Part shown: positions 6,529 through 16,976 of the stretch, piece by piece
Position numbering within the stretch: position 1 is the stretch's first letter
How the letters are laid out: the number at the start of each line of letters is the position of its first letter
DNA from: Halorubrum yunnanense
Lineage (GTDB): Archaea > Halobacteriota > Halobacteria > Halobacteriales > Haloferacaceae
Direction: 5' to 3'
DNA: 38,701 bases
Assembly (NCBI RefSeq): GCF_026586675.1
Contig: NZ_JAODIX010000015.1
Coordinates: forward strand, 8,093-46,793
Notes under the pieces: generated by a model
What the model saw: only the letters and a program-made list of their open reading frames with translations
Databases searched by the model: none
Told to the model about the DNA's origin: nothing
Program-made: the position numbers and the translations under genes

Positions 6529-6708
6529 GCCCCGGGCGGTCGTCCGGCGCGACGCCTCTCGCGGCCGCTCGCCCGTTCAGTCGCTCAGCAGCGTCACGCC
6601 CGCGCCGCCGGCGACTCCGCCCGCTGCGCTCGTTCCGCTCTCCCGATCGGGGACCGACGTGTACCTGTCGCCGTTTCGGCCGTGGTAACTGTCTGTTGAC
6701 TCGAGAAC

Positions 6709-6728
6709 AACGCCGCGAGAGGCGTTTT
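6709..6728. terminator. Bidirectional hairpin terminator between convergent genes
   Basis: AACGCC (6709-6714), 6-nt loop and GGCGTT (6721-6726) are followed by TT. It separates the UPF0201 gene from the oppositely oriented permease, whose stop codon (6727-6729) it touches. The rest of 6529-6708 has an open minus-strand stretch without a start codon and nothing else I can name. Confidence 0.5.
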
Positions 6729-7647
6729 ACCCCGCGATCCCGTACTCGCGGAGCGCGGACCGCAGCGCCGCCCGCTTCACCAGCGCGAAGCCGACGCAGA
6801 TGATCAGGAAGCCGGCGACCGTGTTGAGGGTGATCCCCTCGCTTAACAATACCCAGCCGGAAACGGCGGCGAATATCGGGGCGACGTACGAGACGAGGTT
6901 GATCTCGATGGGGCCGAGCCGGTCGAGCAGGTCGAAGTAGATGAGGAAGCCGAGCCCGCTGGCGACGATCGACAGGTACGCCAGCGCCAGGACTCCCTCA
7001 GTCGTCCACGCGACGTCGGCGACCGACTCGCCGAGCACGACGGACACCAGGTGCATCAGCAGCGCGCCGAGGAGCATCGACCACGCCTCCATCGTCTCGA
7101 TCGGGAGGTCAGCGTCCGACGCTCGGGTGAGCACCGACCCGAGCGCGAACGAGGCCGCCGCCAGCAGCACGAGGAGCTTCGCGACCGTGCCGCCGCCGGT
7201 CAGGTTCGCGGGGTCGGGCGCGGCCAGCACGACTGCGCCGACGAGACCGACGAGGAGCCCGATCACGCCGACGACGGTCAGCCGCTCGGAGGGGAGGAAG
7301 GCGCGCGCGAAGACGGTCGTCAACACGGGCGAGAGGCTGACGATCACGGCCGCGACCGCGCTCGTCACGGCGGGGTCGCTTTCGCCGACGAAGAGGAGCG
7401 CGTGGTAGGTGGTGATGATCAGCGTCCCGCCGACCGCGACGACGGCCCACTCGTCCCGCTCGCGCGGGACCGGGTCGTCGACGGCGTACGCGGCGTACGC
7501 GAGCATGACGACGCCGGCGACGTCGAATCGGAACGCCGCGAACAACACCGGCGGAAAGTACGCCAGCCCGGCGTTGATCGCCATGAAGGCGGAGCCCCAG
7601 ACGGCGGCGAGGATGAGGAACAGCGAGAAGTCTCGTGATCGGCTCAC
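6727..7647 (-). CDS. EamA-family (DMT superfamily) permease
   Basis: A 306-residue drug/metabolite transporter with ten predicted helices in two EamA repeats. The first begins FLILAAVWGSAFMAINAGLAY; the second contains LALAYLSIVASGLGFLIYF and ends VAGFLIICVGFALV. These proteins export metabolites or amino acids, but the substrate cannot be read here. The GTG at 7647 is preferred over an ATG 27 bases earlier. A GGAGGAGGG Shine-Dalgarno-like stretch sits just before the GTG and a TATA-like TTTTGAAC about 25 bases upstream, while the longer start would overlap that TATA box. Confidence 0.88.
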   Translation of the reverse strand: MSRSRDFSLFLILAAVWGSAFMAINAGLAYFPPVLFAAFRFDVAGVVMLAYAAYAVDDPVPRERDEWAVVAVGGTLIITTYHALLFVGESDPAVTSAVAAVIVSLSPVLTTVFARAFLPSERLTVVGVIGLLVGLVGAVVLAAPDPANLTGGGTVAKLLVLLAAASFALGSVLTRASDADLPIETMEAWSMLLGALLMHLVSVVLGESVADVAWTTEGVLALAYLSIVASGLGFLIYFDLLDRLGPIEINLVSYVAPIFAAVSGWVLLSEGITLNTVAGFLIICVGFALVKRAALRSALREYGIAG

Positions 7648-7743
7648 ACGCCCCCTCCTCCGGGCGCAGTTCAAAAGGTTCCGGAAGCGGCCGGACGTGC
7701 GGGGAGACGGGCGGGCGAAGGGCCGAGCCCGGGCGCCGACCCG

Positions 7744-8421
7744 CTATCGAACGCGGTACCGGTCGGCGTCGCCGTCGGCGCTGGCCTCGCGGGCGAGCAC
7801 GCCGACGTCGGCGAGGCGGTTCATCGCGTCGTTGACGGTTCCCTCGCGGGCGCCGACCTCGTCGGCCACGGCCGCCGGCGTCCCGTCCGTCTCGATCACC
7901 GCGGCGAGGATCGCGGCGTAGAAGCGGCTGTCGGCCTCGGTGCCGAGCCGCTCGTCGATCTTCGCGAGCGTGTCCTCGACCCGGCCCTGCACCCACCGCT
8001 GGGCCAGCGAGAGCTCGCGGTCGAGGTCCTGCAGACGGGAGTACTCCCCCGCGAGGTCGGCGATGTCGTTCGACGCGCCCGACCCGTCGGGCGCCTCGAT
8101 AGTGAGATGCGGGCATCGCCCGGACATGTCGAGGCTGTTCTTGGCGGGGTAGGCGCTCTTCGCGCCGAACCCGTACGGCGAGACGCTCACCTCCAGCCGG
8201 AGACTGCGGGTGATCCGAAAGTACTTCCGGCGCTGGTCGTCGGTCGTCGACTCGATCAGGCCCGCCTCCTCCAGCTTCCGGAGGTGGTCGATGACGGCTT
8301 TCGGGCTCACGTCGAGGTACTCCGAGATCTCCGTGACGTAGCAGGGCTTGGTCGCGAGCAGCCGGAGGATGCGCCGCCGGTTCTCGTTGCCGAGGAGATT
8401 GAGCAGTACCGCGGAGTCCAT
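7744..8421 (-). CDS. ArsR-type winged-helix transcriptional regulator with a second HTH
   Basis: A 225-residue regulator. Residues 1-65 form a classic ArsR-like winged helix: LLNLLGNENRRRILRLLATK, VTEISEYLDVSPKAVIDHL and a wing at STTDDQRRKYFRI. A middle region (about 65-165) has a long helix and no recognisable ligand site. Residues about 170-215 form a second HTH: AVADEVGAREGTVNDAMNRLADVGVL. The start is at the ATG 21 bases after a strong TATA box; the much longer upstream frame is spurious. No target can be named. A TAAC-N5-GTTA repeat at its own start may be an autoregulatory site. Confidence 0.85.
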   Translation of the reverse strand: MDSAVLLNLLGNENRRRILRLLATKPCYVTEISEYLDVSPKAVIDHLRKLEEAGLIESTTDDQRRKYFRITRSLRLEVSVSPYGFGAKSAYPAKNSLDMSGRCPHLTIEAPDGSGASNDIADLAGEYSRLQDLDRELSLAQRWVQGRVEDTLAKIDERLGTEADSRFYAAILAAVIETDGTPAAVADEVGAREGTVNDAMNRLADVGVLAREASADGDADRYRVR

Positions 8422-8453
8422 TAACGTATAGTTAGCGTCACAAATATAAAAGG
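8422..8453 (-). promoter_or_regulatory. Promoter of the ArsR-type regulator, with inverted repeat at the start site
   Basis: CCTTTTATATTT (8442-8453, minus strand) is a strong archaeal TATA box 21-32 bases before the ATG. Between it and the ATG, TAAC-GTATA-GTTA (8422-8434) is an inverted repeat placed where a repressor would block initiation. Confidence 0.7.
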
Positions 8454-8587
8454 CTGGCTTCCAGGGCTCGCGGTGGGCACGGCGAAACCGCGTCCCGTCC
8501 CGGGATTCGTCGCTGGGCGCTCGGCGGTCGACGCCCTCCCGTCGACCGGAGCGAAGGGTAGTTACCCCGTCACGGGAAACGAGGGGT

Positions 8588-10210
8588 ATGGAGACGGCAC
8601 TCATCGTCCTCGACGGCTGGGGACTCGGAAGCGGCGCGGGAGGCGGCGACGGCGGGGACGGCGAGACGGTCGACCCCTCGGGACGACCGGCCGGCCGGGA
8701 CGCGGTCGCGGTTGCCGACACGCCGACGTTCGACGACGCGACCGAGCGCGGCGCCGACGGCCAGCTCGTCGTCCACGGCCGGCGCGTGGGGCTGCCCGAG
8801 GACCAGATGGGCAACTCTGAGGTCGGCCACCTGAACATCGGCGCGGGCCGCGTGGTCAAGCAGGCGTACACCCGGATCACGGACGCGCTCGAGGAGGGGT
8901 CGCTCTCGGACAACGACGCCGTCGCGGGCGCGTTAGAACACGCGGAGTCGACCGGCGGCCGCGTCCACTTCATGGGGCTCGTCTCCGACGGCGGCGTCCA
9001 CTCCGACGTCGAGCATCTGCTCGCGCTGATCGACGCCGCGGCCGACGCCGGGGTGCCGGCGACGAGCCACGCGTTCACCGACGGCCGCGACACGGCCCCG
9101 GAGATCGCCGACCGCTTCCTCGCCGAGGTGGAGGCGAAGGCCGACGAGCGCGGGACCGGCCACGTCGCCACGGTGACGGGGCGCTACCACGCGATGGACC
9201 GTGACGAGAACTGGGAGCGGACCAGGAAGGCGTACGACGCGATCGCCGAGCGCGAGGCGCCCCACGAGGCCGAGACCGCGGTCGAGGCCGCGACCGAGGC
9301 CCACGCCCGCGGCGAGACCGACGAGTTCATCGAGCCGACGCTCGTCGGCGGCGAGCCCGCCCTCGACGACGCCGATGAGCAGAGCTCATCGAGCCATCGA
9401 GGTGGGCTCGATGACGGCGACGCGGTGGTCTTCTTCAACTTCCGGGCCGACCGCGCCCGCCAGCTCGTCCGGCTACTCACGGACACCCGGCCCGAGTGGG
9501 CGTTCGAGGTCGACCAGCCCGACGTCCGGATGACGACGATGACCGAGTACGACGAGACGTTCGCGTTCCCGGTCGCGTTCCCGCCGGAGGCCCCCGAGAA
9601 CACGATCGGGGAGGTCGTCGCCGACGCGGAGTTCACCCAGCTCCGGATCGCCGAGTCGGAGAAGTACCCGCACGTCACCTACTTCCTCAACGGCGGCCGC
9701 GAGGTGAAGTTCTCCGGCGAGCTCCGCGAGATCGTGGCGAGCCCCGACGTCTCCACGTACGACCAGCGGCCGGAGATGTCGGCCCCCGAGCTCACCGACG
9801 AGGCGATCGGCGCCATCGACGGGGCGGACCCCGACCTGATGGTCCTCAACTACGCGAACCCCGACATGGTGGGTCACACCGGCGACTTCGAGGCCGCGGT
9901 CGAGGCCGTCGAGGCTGTCGACGCGCAGCTCGGCCGGCTCCTCGACGCCGTCGCCGACGCGGGCGGCCACGCCCTCGTGACGGCCGACCACGGCAACGCG
10001 GACGACATGGGCACGCCGGCGGACCCGCACACCGCCCACACGTTCAACCCGGTCCCCTTGGTCTACCTCTCGCCCGACGGCGACGATGGGGGACGGACCG
10101 TCCGCGAGAACGGGTCCCTCTGTGACATCGCCCCGACGCTCGTGGACCTGATCGGCCTCGACCGCCCGGCGGAGATGACCGGCGACCCGCTCCTCGAAGA
10201 GCGACGGTAA
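8588..10210 (+). CDS. gpmI: 2,3-bisphosphoglycerate-independent phosphoglycerate mutase
   Basis: A 540-residue iPGM of the alkaline phosphatase superfamily, converting 3- to 2-phosphoglycerate in the cytosol with two Mn2+ ions. The N-terminal metal Asp is in LIVLDGWGLG, the catalytic Ser in MGNSEVGHLNIGAGRVV, and the phosphate-binding part in AFTDGRDT and VTGRYHAMDRD. The second metal site is VTADHGNADDM plus HTAHTFNPVPLVY. TATA-like GGTAGTTACC at about 8557 supports the start. Compared with the family there are two additions: a Gly/Asp-rich loop after the first motif (residues about 17-35), and an insert EQSSSSHRGGL (9378-9410) made of two DNA palindromes. Confidence 0.97.
   Translation: METALIVLDGWGLGSGAGGGDGGDGETVDPSGRPAGRDAVAVADTPTFDDATERGADGQLVVHGRRVGLPEDQMGNSEVGHLNIGAGRVVKQAYTRITDALEEGSLSDNDAVAGALEHAESTGGRVHFMGLVSDGGVHSDVEHLLALIDAAADAGVPATSHAFTDGRDTAPEIADRFLAEVEAKADERGTGHVATVTGRYHAMDRDENWERTRKAYDAIAEREAPHEAETAVEAATEAHARGETDEFIEPTLVGGEPALDDADEQSSSSHRGGLDDGDAVVFFNFRADRARQLVRLLTDTRPEWAFEVDQPDVRMTTMTEYDETFAFPVAFPPEAPENTIGEVVADAEFTQLRIAESEKYPHVTYFLNGGREVKFSGELREIVASPDVSTYDQRPEMSAPELTDEAIGAIDGADPDLMVLNYANPDMVGHTGDFEAAVEAVEAVDAQLGRLLDAVADAGGHALVTADHGNADDMGTPADPHTAHTFNPVPLVYLSPDGDDGGRTVRENGSLCDIAPTLVDLIGLDRPAEMTGDPLLEERR
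9374..9413. repeat. Double-palindrome insertion inside gpmI
   Basis: GATGAGC-AGA-GCTCATC (9374-9390) and CATCGAGCC-N9-GGCTCGATG (9387-9413) are perfect inverted repeats that share CATC. They are in frame and encode a Ser-rich stretch just before the conserved VVFFNFRADRAR. The composition is unlike the surrounding coding sequence. Confidence 0.7.
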
Positions 10211-10241
10211 ACCCCGGTCGGATTCCCCGCGGTTCCACGGC

Positions 10242-10263
10242 CATTTAACAACGACACCGTCGT
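10242..10263 (+). promoter_or_regulatory. Promoter of the thiolase gene
   Basis: TATA-like CATTTAACA (10242-10250) lies 24-32 bases before the ATG at 10274. ACGAC-ACC-GTCGT (10251-10263), a perfect inverted repeat, follows immediately and could be an operator or chance. Confidence 0.5.
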
Positions 10264-10273
10264 GTGACTTACC

Positions 10274-11416
<1,143 letters not shown>

Positions 11417-11463
11417 GTCGACGCGGCAGCGGTTTTTTCACCGTTCGGAGCCGTAAAACGAGT

Positions 11464-12063
11464 ATGAGCGATCCCGACGCCTCCGACGCGGGAGACGCAT
11501 CCGACGCGGCGGACGCCGACGAGGGCCCAGTCGTCGTCCTGTTGGACGTGCTGCCGAACGGGCGGCCCGACGACGACCGACCCCAGTCGCGGAAGACCCC
11601 GGTCGCGTACGGCCTCGGGGTCGACTCCTTCCGGCTGTACGAGCTCGCGCTCGACGAGGAGGCGGAGGCGTCCGTGAGCGACCGGATCGGGCTCGACGGG
11701 CCGGCGGTCGGCCGGTACCACGAGGCGTCGTACGACGAGCTCACCCGGAACGCGGCCGCCGAGGTGGAGTACGCCGTCGAGGCGATCGTCGACGCCGACG
11801 AGGAGCGCTTCGTCGACTTCTACAACGAGGCCGGCCCCATAACCCTCCGGCTCCACCAGCTCAACCTCCTCCCGGGGATCGGCGAGCAGCTCCGGAACAA
11901 CGTCCTCGACGAGCGCAAGCGCGGGCCCTTCGAGAGCTTCGCGGCGGTGTCCGAGCGCGTCTCGGGGCTCCACCGCCCGCGAGAGGTGATCGTCGAGCGG
12001 ATCGTCGAGGAGATCGGGAAAGACGACCTGAAGTACCGGACGTTCGCGGGGCGCGAAGACTGA
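11464..12063 (+). CDS. DUF655 family predicted RNA-binding protein
   Basis: A 199-residue archaeal DUF655 (COG1491) protein. An acidic N-terminal tail (residues 1-20) precedes an OB/S1-like beta domain ([15 protein letters not shown], then [17 protein letters not shown]). A helix-hairpin-helix part follows: [27 protein letters not shown] at about 138-162 and [16 protein letters not shown]. The neighbourhood DUF655-KsgA-HemK2 is conserved in archaea and ties it to ribosome or translation maturation. The start ATG follows a TTTTTT-containing TATA-like stretch about 25 bases upstream. Confidence 0.9.
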   Translation: MSDPDASDAGDASDAADADEGPVVVLLDVLPNGRPDDDRPQSRKTPVAYGLGVDSFRLYELALDEEAEASVSDRIGLDGPAVGRYHEASYDELTRNAAAEVEYAVEAIVDADEERFVDFYNEAGPITLRLHQLNLLPGIGEQLRNNVLDERKRGPFESFAAVSERVSGLHRPREVIVERIVEEIGKDDLKYRTFAGRED

Positions 12064-12108
12064 TCCTCGAAACGGGACTTTTACCCGGAACGCCGGCCTA
12101 TCGCGGCC

Positions 12109-13014
12109 ATGACCGACATATCGACGGGTGAGGCCGCGGCGTACGGGGACCGCGACCCCGACGCCCTCGCGCGGCGGGCCGGGGAGCGCGCGAACCCCGA
12201 CCGCGACCAGCACTTCCTCGTCGACGACCGCGTGCTCGACCGGATCCCGGGGTACCTCCCGGACGACGCGGACGCGAGCCACCCGCTGGAGATCGGCGGG
12301 GGCGCGGGTGCGCTCACCGACCGGCTGCTGGCGGCGACCGCCGCGGACGGCGACGACCAGAACGTCCCCGGTCGCCTCTCCGTGATCGAGCGCGACGGGA
12401 CCTTCGCCGACTTCCTCCGCGAGGAGTTCGCGACCGCGGTCGACGACGGCCGCCTGGACGTGATCCAGGGCGACGCGCTCGACGTCGACCTCCCGCCCTT
12501 TACCGCCTGCGTCGCGAACCTCCCGTACGGCGTCTCCTCGGAGATCGCCTTCCGGCTGCTCCCCGAGGGGAAGCCGCTCGTGTTGATGTTCCAAGCCGAG
12601 TTCGCCGAGCGCATGGTCGCGTCGGCGGGGGAGTCGGAGTACGGCCGGCTCTCGGTCTCCGCCCAGCACTACGCCGCGGTCGAGATCGTCGAGCGCGTCC
12701 CGAAGGAGGCGTTCGACCCCCAGCCCGCCGTCGAGAGCGCCGTCGTTCGGTGTACCCCGCGGGACCCGGAGTACGAGGTGGGCGACGAGGCCTTGTTCCT
12801 CCGGTTCGTGAAGGCGCTTTTCACCCAGCGCCGCAAGACGGTCCGGAACGCGATCCGGAACACCGGCCACATCTCCGGGCTGGACGACCCGGACGCGGTC
12901 GTCGAGGCCGCCGACGAGAAGCTGCTCGGTCGGCGGCCCGGCACGCTGGAGCCGAGCGCGTTCGCCGCGCTGGCCGAGCTGGCCCGCGAGCGCGGCGCGC
13001 CGACCGAGGTGTGA
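12109..13014 (+). CDS. rsmA: 16S rRNA adenine dimethyltransferase KsgA/Dim1
   Basis: A 301-residue SAM-dependent enzyme that dimethylates two adjacent adenines near the 3' end of 16S rRNA during late small-subunit assembly. SAM motif I is [15 protein letters not shown] (residues about 62-76), preceded by the family's [12 protein letters not shown]. The catalytic motif is NLPY at 137-140 in [14 protein letters not shown]. The C-terminal rRNA-binding domain has [20 protein letters not shown] 20-residue N-terminal extension is poorly conserved. The TATA-like ACTTTTACC at about 12075 supports the start. Confidence 0.96.
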   Translation: MTDISTGEAAAYGDRDPDALARRAGERANPDRDQHFLVDDRVLDRIPGYLPDDADASHPLEIGGGAGALTDRLLAATAADGDDQNVPGRLSVIERDGTFADFLREEFATAVDDGRLDVIQGDALDVDLPPFTACVANLPYGVSSEIAFRLLPEGKPLVLMFQAEFAERMVASAGESEYGRLSVSAQHYAAVEIVERVPKEAFDPQPAVESAVVRCTPRDPEYEVGDEALFLRFVKALFTQRRKTVRNAIRNTGHISGLDDPDAVVEAADEKLLGRRPGTLEPSAFAALAELARERGAPTEV

Positions 13015-13022
13015 CCCCGCGG

Positions 13023-14339
13023 ATGGCGCTCGCAGACGTGGCCGTCGCGGTCGCGGCCGGATCGCTCTCTCTTTCCCCCGCTCCGCTCCACGTCGCCACG
13101 CTCTCCGCCGCCCCGCTCCCGGAGCTCCTGACCGCCGGCGGGGACGCCGCCGGCCCCGTCGGCGACCTCTACGGAACCCTGACCGAGAACGTCAGGCGCA
13201 CGATCGCCTCCGTCCTGATCGTCGGGGGCGTGCTCGGCGTGCGGGCGCTCACCTCGTGGGCGAAGCGGCGGGACGGAGAGGTCGCCTCGACGCAGCGCCT
13301 GTTGCTCTCGGCGTCCGTCGGCGCCGCCACCGGGATCGGCGCGCTCTCGCTGCTCGTGGTGTGGGACCGAAGCGGGGCCCTCGTCGACGCGTACGAGTCG
13401 GCGGCGATCGCCGACCAGCTGTCGAACGTCGTGATCGCGGTGGTGATCCTGGCGAGCGCCTACGCGCTCACCGACTTCCTCGGCGGCGTCATCCGCGAGA
13501 TATCCGCCGAGAGCACGGTCCTCACCGACCACCAGGAGGAGGTGGTCCGGCGGCTCACGCAGCTGACGGTGTATACCTTCGCGCTGCTCGTGGCCGTCGG
13601 GCTGTTCACCGACAACGTCGGCGGCCTCCTCGTCGGCGCGGGATTCCTCGGGATCGTGGTCGGGATGGCGGCCCGCCAGACGCTCGGCGCGGTGTTCGCC
13701 GGGTTCGTACTCATGTTCTCCCGGCCGTTCGAGGTCGGCGATTGGGTCCAGGTCGGCGACCACGAAGGGACCGTCACAGAGATATCGATCATGAGCACTC
13801 GTCTCCGGTCGTTCGACGGCGAGGTCGTCACGCTCCCGAACGACGACGTGCGCTCGGGCTCGATCGTCGACCGGTCGCGCCGCAGCCGCCTGCGGATCGA
13901 GGTCGAGGTCGGCGTCGACTACGCGGCCGATCTCGAGCGCGCGGCCGCGGCCATCGAGGAGGCGGTTGCGGGCGTCGACGACGTCGCCGCGATGCCCGAG
14001 CCGGACGTCGTGACGAAGCGGTTCGGCGACTCGGCGGTCGTCCTCGGCGCCCGGTACTGGATCCGGAACCCCAGCATGCGGAAGCGCTGGCGCACCCAGA
14101 CGGACGCGATGGGCGCGATGAAGTCCGCGCTGGAGGCGGAGGGGATCGTCATCCCGTTCCCGCAGCAGACGCTCTCCGCGCGCGAGGAGGGCGCGTCCGG
14201 GCCGCAACTGGATGCGTCGGTCGAGGGCAGGGCAACGACTCGGGACGGGTCTCCGTCGGGCGACGGCGAGGCCTCCGGGACCGAGAGCGACGGCGAGGCC
14301 TCCGGGACCGAGAGCGACGGATCGGGGGCGTCCCGATGA
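13023..14339 (+). CDS. MscS-family mechanosensitive ion channel
   Basis: A 438-residue small-conductance mechanosensitive channel. An N-terminal extension with several hydrophobic helices (about residues 55-165) precedes the pore helix [19 protein letters not shown]. The beta domain contains [20 protein letters not shown] (about 231-250), [19 protein letters not shown] and the later alpha/beta cytoplasmic cage. It relieves osmotic down-shock, relevant for a halophile. The tail after about residue 390 is Ser/Gly/Glu low complexity and includes a 27-bp tandem duplication (14262-14315, DGEASGTES twice). The stop overlaps the next start by ATGA. GTG codons nearer the KsgA stop are possible alternative starts. 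Confidence 0.92.
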   Translation: MALADVAVAVAAGSLSLSPAPLHVATLSAAPLPELLTAGGDAAGPVGDLYGTLTENVRRTIASVLIVGGVLGVRALTSWAKRRDGEVASTQRLLLSASVGAATGIGALSLLVVWDRSGALVDAYESAAIADQLSNVVIAVVILASAYALTDFLGGVIREISAESTVLTDHQEEVVRRLTQLTVYTFALLVAVGLFTDNVGGLLVGAGFLGIVVGMAARQTLGAVFAGFVLMFSRPFEVGDWVQVGDHEGTVTEISIMSTRLRSFDGEVVTLPNDDVRSGSIVDRSRRSRLRIEVEVGVDYAADLERAAAAIEEAVAGVDDVAAMPEPDVVTKRFGDSAVVLGARYWIRNPSMRKRWRTQTDAMGAMKSALEAEGIVIPFPQQTLSAREEGASGPQLDASVEGRATTRDGSPSGDGEASGTESDGEASGTESDGSGASR

Positions 14340-14929
14340 CCGGAGCCGACACCGCCGCCGACCTCGCCGCGCGCCGCGGCGCCGACGACGCGGTCGTCTA
14401 CCAGCCCGCCGAGGACTCCGGGCTCCTCGCCGAGGCCGCGGTCGAGGTCGCCCGCGGTCGCGTGCTGGAGGTCGGCACCGGTTCCGGCTGGGTCGCCGCA
14501 AAGGTCGCCGCGGAGCGCGACCTCGACGTGGTCGGCAGCGACCTCAACCCGCACGCGGCGCGAGCCGCCCGCGAGCGCGGCGTCGAGGGAGTGGTCGCTG
14601 ACCTCTGTGCCCCGTTCCGAGAGAACGCGTTCGACGCCGTCTGTTTCAACCCGCCGTACCTCCCGACCGACCCCGACAACGAGTGGGACGACTGGATGGA
14701 GCACGCGCTCTCGGGCGGGGAGTCGGGCCGCGAGCTGATCGAACCGTTCCTCGCCGACGTGGGGCGCGTCCTCGCGCCGGGGGGCGTCGTCCTCCTGCTC
14801 GTCTCGTCGCTGACGGGGTACGACGAGGTGCTTGCGTTGGTCGACGAGGCGGGCTTCGACCACGAGGCCGTCGTCGAGGAGTCGTTCCCGTTCGAGACGC
14901 TCACGGTGCTCGCGCTGCGCCGGGCGTAG
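14336..14929 (+). CDS. HemK2/Mtq2-type protein (N5)-glutamine methyltransferase
   Basis: A 197-residue class I methyltransferase of the HemK2/Mtq2 type, which in archaea and eukaryotes methylates the Gln of the GGQ motif of release factor aRF1/eRF1. The N-terminal VYQPAEDSGLLAEA is diagnostic, SAM motif I is VLEVGTGSGWVAAKVA, and the amide-binding motif NPPY (105-108) is followed by LPTDPDNEWDD as in Mtq2. There is no N-terminal helical domain, as expected for the archaeal short form. Its start is coupled to the channel gene by ATGA, and it continues the DUF655-KsgA translation cluster. Confidence 0.92.
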   Translation: MTGADTAADLAARRGADDAVVYQPAEDSGLLAEAAVEVARGRVLEVGTGSGWVAAKVAAERDLDVVGSDLNPHAARAARERGVEGVVADLCAPFRENAFDAVCFNPPYLPTDPDNEWDDWMEHALSGGESGRELIEPFLADVGRVLAPGGVVLLLVSSLTGYDEVLALVDEAGFDHEAVVEESFPFETLTVLALRRA

Positions 14930-14941
14930 GCGGGCGCGGAC

Positions 14942-15862
14942 TCAGTCGGTCGGCTCCGCCGGACCGGCAGTCGGGGTCGCACCGACGCGCCGAACCCTCT
15001 CGCCGGTCCCGTCGAACCGCTCCGGATGAATCACGCCCGCTAACGCCTCCAGCGTGTCGACGACGCGGTGGCTGTGACGGTTTAAGTAGGCGGTACCGTC
15101 CATCGCGTACACCCGACCGTCGCGCACCGCCGCCACGCCGTCGAGGGGCTCGCGGTCCAGCAGGTCGCCGGCCGCCCGCTCGGCCTCGCCGATGTCGGCG
15201 CTACAAGGGCCGACCACGACGACCTCGGGGTCGAAAGCGCGCAGTTCGTCGAGACCGATCGCCCGCGACCGCTCGCCGGCCGCGACGGGCCCGGGCTCCC
15301 CGCCGGCGATCCGTATCAGGTCCGGGACCCACAGCCCGGCGTGGCGGAGCGGGTCGGTCCAGTCGAGGACGGCGACGCGGGGGCGGGAGTCGGCCGAGGC
15401 GACCGCGTCGGCGACGGCGTCGATCCGAGCGTCGAGACCGTCGCGGAGCGCCGCCGCGGCCGCCGGGCGCCCCACCGCTTCGCCGACGCGCTCGGCGTTC
15501 GCGAGGACGTCGTCGAGGTCGTCGGCGTGGACGTCGAGGACGGTTGCGTCGAGGTCGAGCCGTTCGACGGCCCGGCGCGCGAGCCCCGCGTCGAGCGCGC
15601 AGACCGCGCAGACGCCCTGGGTGAGGACCGCGTCGGGATCGGCCGCGGCGAGGCGGTCGCCGTCGAGGTAGTAGGTGTCGTCGTGGGCGGCGATCCGGTC
15701 GAGCTCTTCGGGGTCGGCGTCGAGGTCGCGGACGAGCCCGGTGAGCGTCGGTCGGTCTTTGACCGCGGGCGGGCGGTCGCACTGGTGGGAGACCGCGGCG
15801 GGCGTCGCGCCCAGCGCGGCCGCCAGCTCGGTGGCGGAGGGGAACAGAGAGACGACGGTCAT
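14942..15862 (-). CDS. Cobalamin-binding BtuF-like protein without signal peptide
   Basis: A 306-residue helical-backbone metal-receptor fold protein. It opens MTVVSLFPSATELAAALGA, as in BtuF/BtuF-like proteins, and has PDAVLTQGVCAVCALD and a second domain from RVAVLDWTDPLRHAGLWVPDLI. Secreted haloarchaeal BtuF proteins carry a lipobox signal peptide; this one has none, so it is probably cytoplasmic and may be a corrinoid-handling or unrelated ligand protein. The start is fixed by a TATA-like GGTTAAGC (15885-15892, minus strand) 23-30 bases upstream. It is divergent from the MetE pair, so a link to methionine/B12 metabolism is possible but unproven. Confidence 0.8.
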   Translation of the reverse strand: MTVVSLFPSATELAAALGATPAAVSHQCDRPPAVKDRPTLTGLVRDLDADPEELDRIAAHDDTYYLDGDRLAAADPDAVLTQGVCAVCALDAGLARRAVERLDLDATVLDVHADDLDDVLANAERVGEAVGRPAAAAALRDGLDARIDAVADAVASADSRPRVAVLDWTDPLRHAGLWVPDLIRIAGGEPGPVAAGERSRAIGLDELRAFDPEVVVVGPCSADIGEAERAAGDLLDREPLDGVAAVRDGRVYAMDGTAYLNRHSHRVVDTLEALAGVIHPERFDGTGERVRRVGATPTAGPAEPTD

Positions 15863-15907
15863 GGGTACCGATCCCCGACCGTCGGCTTAACCGTTCGGCC
15901 CCCGCCG

Positions 15908-15950
15908 AATATATTACTTTTAAGCATAAAACACATTAGCAAATATTATA
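15908..15950 (+). promoter_or_regulatory. AT-rich promoter region of the metE pair
   Basis: The stretch GAATATATTACTTTTAAG and the following CATAAAACACATTAG are strikingly AT-rich. AAATATTATA (15941-15950) is a TATA box 25-34 bases before the ATG at 15975. The extra AT-rich block upstream may be a regulator site. Confidence 0.7.
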
Positions 15951-15974
15951 CGACGGCATACCGAACTTCTGGTG

Positions 15975-16976
15975 ATGACCCAACGTGTCGCGGCCACGCC
16001 GGGGCTGTACCCGCTCCCGGACTGGGCGAAAGAGACGCTCTCCGACCTCAAGGGGCACCAGAAGGGCGACCTGTTGAGCGGCGACGAGAGCGAGGCGATC
16101 GTCGATCAGTACGACGAGGTCCGCGCGGAGTTCGTCGACGACCAGCTGGACGCCGGCCTCGACCGCGTCGTCGAGGGACAGGGCCGCTGGGACGACATGA
16201 TCGCGCACCCGCTGACGGTACACGACAGCGTCGAGACGGGCGGGATCGTCCGGTACTACGACAACAACAACTTCTACCGCGACCCGCGCGTGGTCGGCGA
16301 TCTCGACGTCTCCGGCGACGTGGCGCGCGAGCTGGAGGCGGCGACCGAGCTCGTCGACGGCGAGGCCCCCCTCGCCGCGACGCTGCCAGGCCCGTACTCG
16401 CTCGCCGACCTCGCGACCGACGAGCACTACGCCGACGAGGCGGAGTTTCAGGCCGCGATCGCCGAGTTCCTCGCGGGCGAGGTCGAGGCGCTCCCGGCCC
16501 ACGAGACGCTGTTCCTCCTCGAGCCGTCGCTCGTCACCAACCCGCCCGCGGAGGGCGAGGAGTCGACCGCGACGGACGCGATCGCGACCGTCGCCGACGC
16601 GACCGACGCCGACGTCGTCGTCCAGACCTCGTACGGCGCGCTCGGCGAGAAGCTGTACGCCCACCTCGTCGACGAGGCGGACGCGGACGCGCTCGGGCTC
16701 GACCTCGTCGCCGGCGACCGCGACGACACGGTGTACAACGTCCAGGAGTTCGGCGCCACCGACTCGCTCGCGCTCGGTCTCGTCGACGGGCAGAACACAC
16801 TCGTCGAGGAGCCGGAGACGCTCGCGGAGCGGGTCGAGTGGTTCGAATCGCAGATCCCCGCCGAGGGGTTCGACCGGACGTACCTGACCCCCAACACGGA
16901 GCTGTTCTACCTGCCTGCCAACAAGTACCGCGCGAAGCTGAACGCGCTGGCCGCCGCCACGGAGGTGCTCGACTGA
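15975..16976 (+). CDS. MetE-like protein lacking the zinc ligands (partner of MetE core)
   Basis: A 333-residue paralogue of the cobalamin-independent methionine synthase barrel. It aligns with the downstream protein along its length: GRWDDMIAHPLTVHDS, LPGPYSLADLA, FLLEPSLV, TSYGALGEKL and YLTPNTELFYLPANKYRAKL. Where the downstream enzyme has HVC and DC zinc ligands, this one has Gln217-Thr-Ser219 and Thr308, so it cannot hold catalytic zinc the same way. In bacterial MetE the N-terminal half is likewise a zinc-less duplicate, so the pair looks like a split MetE in which this half provides structure or substrate binding. ATG is preferred over the GTG one codon earlier. The stop overlaps the next start (TGATG). 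Confidence 0.85.
   Translation: MTQRVAATPGLYPLPDWAKETLSDLKGHQKGDLLSGDESEAIVDQYDEVRAEFVDDQLDAGLDRVVEGQGRWDDMIAHPLTVHDSVETGGIVRYYDNNNFYRDPRVVGDLDVSGDVARELEAATELVDGEAPLAATLPGPYSLADLATDEHYADEAEFQAAIAEFLAGEVEALPAHETLFLLEPSLVTNPPAEGEESTATDAIATVADATDADVVVQTSYGALGEKLYAHLVDEADADALGLDLVAGDRDDTVYNVQEFGATDSLALGLVDGQNTLVEEPETLAERVEWFESQIPAEGFDRTYLTPNTELFYLPANKYRAKLNALAAATEVLD

Noticed and set aside
6573-6720. Minus-strand open stretch ending in TLLSD
   Set aside because: About 48 codons, bounded upstream by TAA, no ATG or GTG start; chance in GC-rich DNA.
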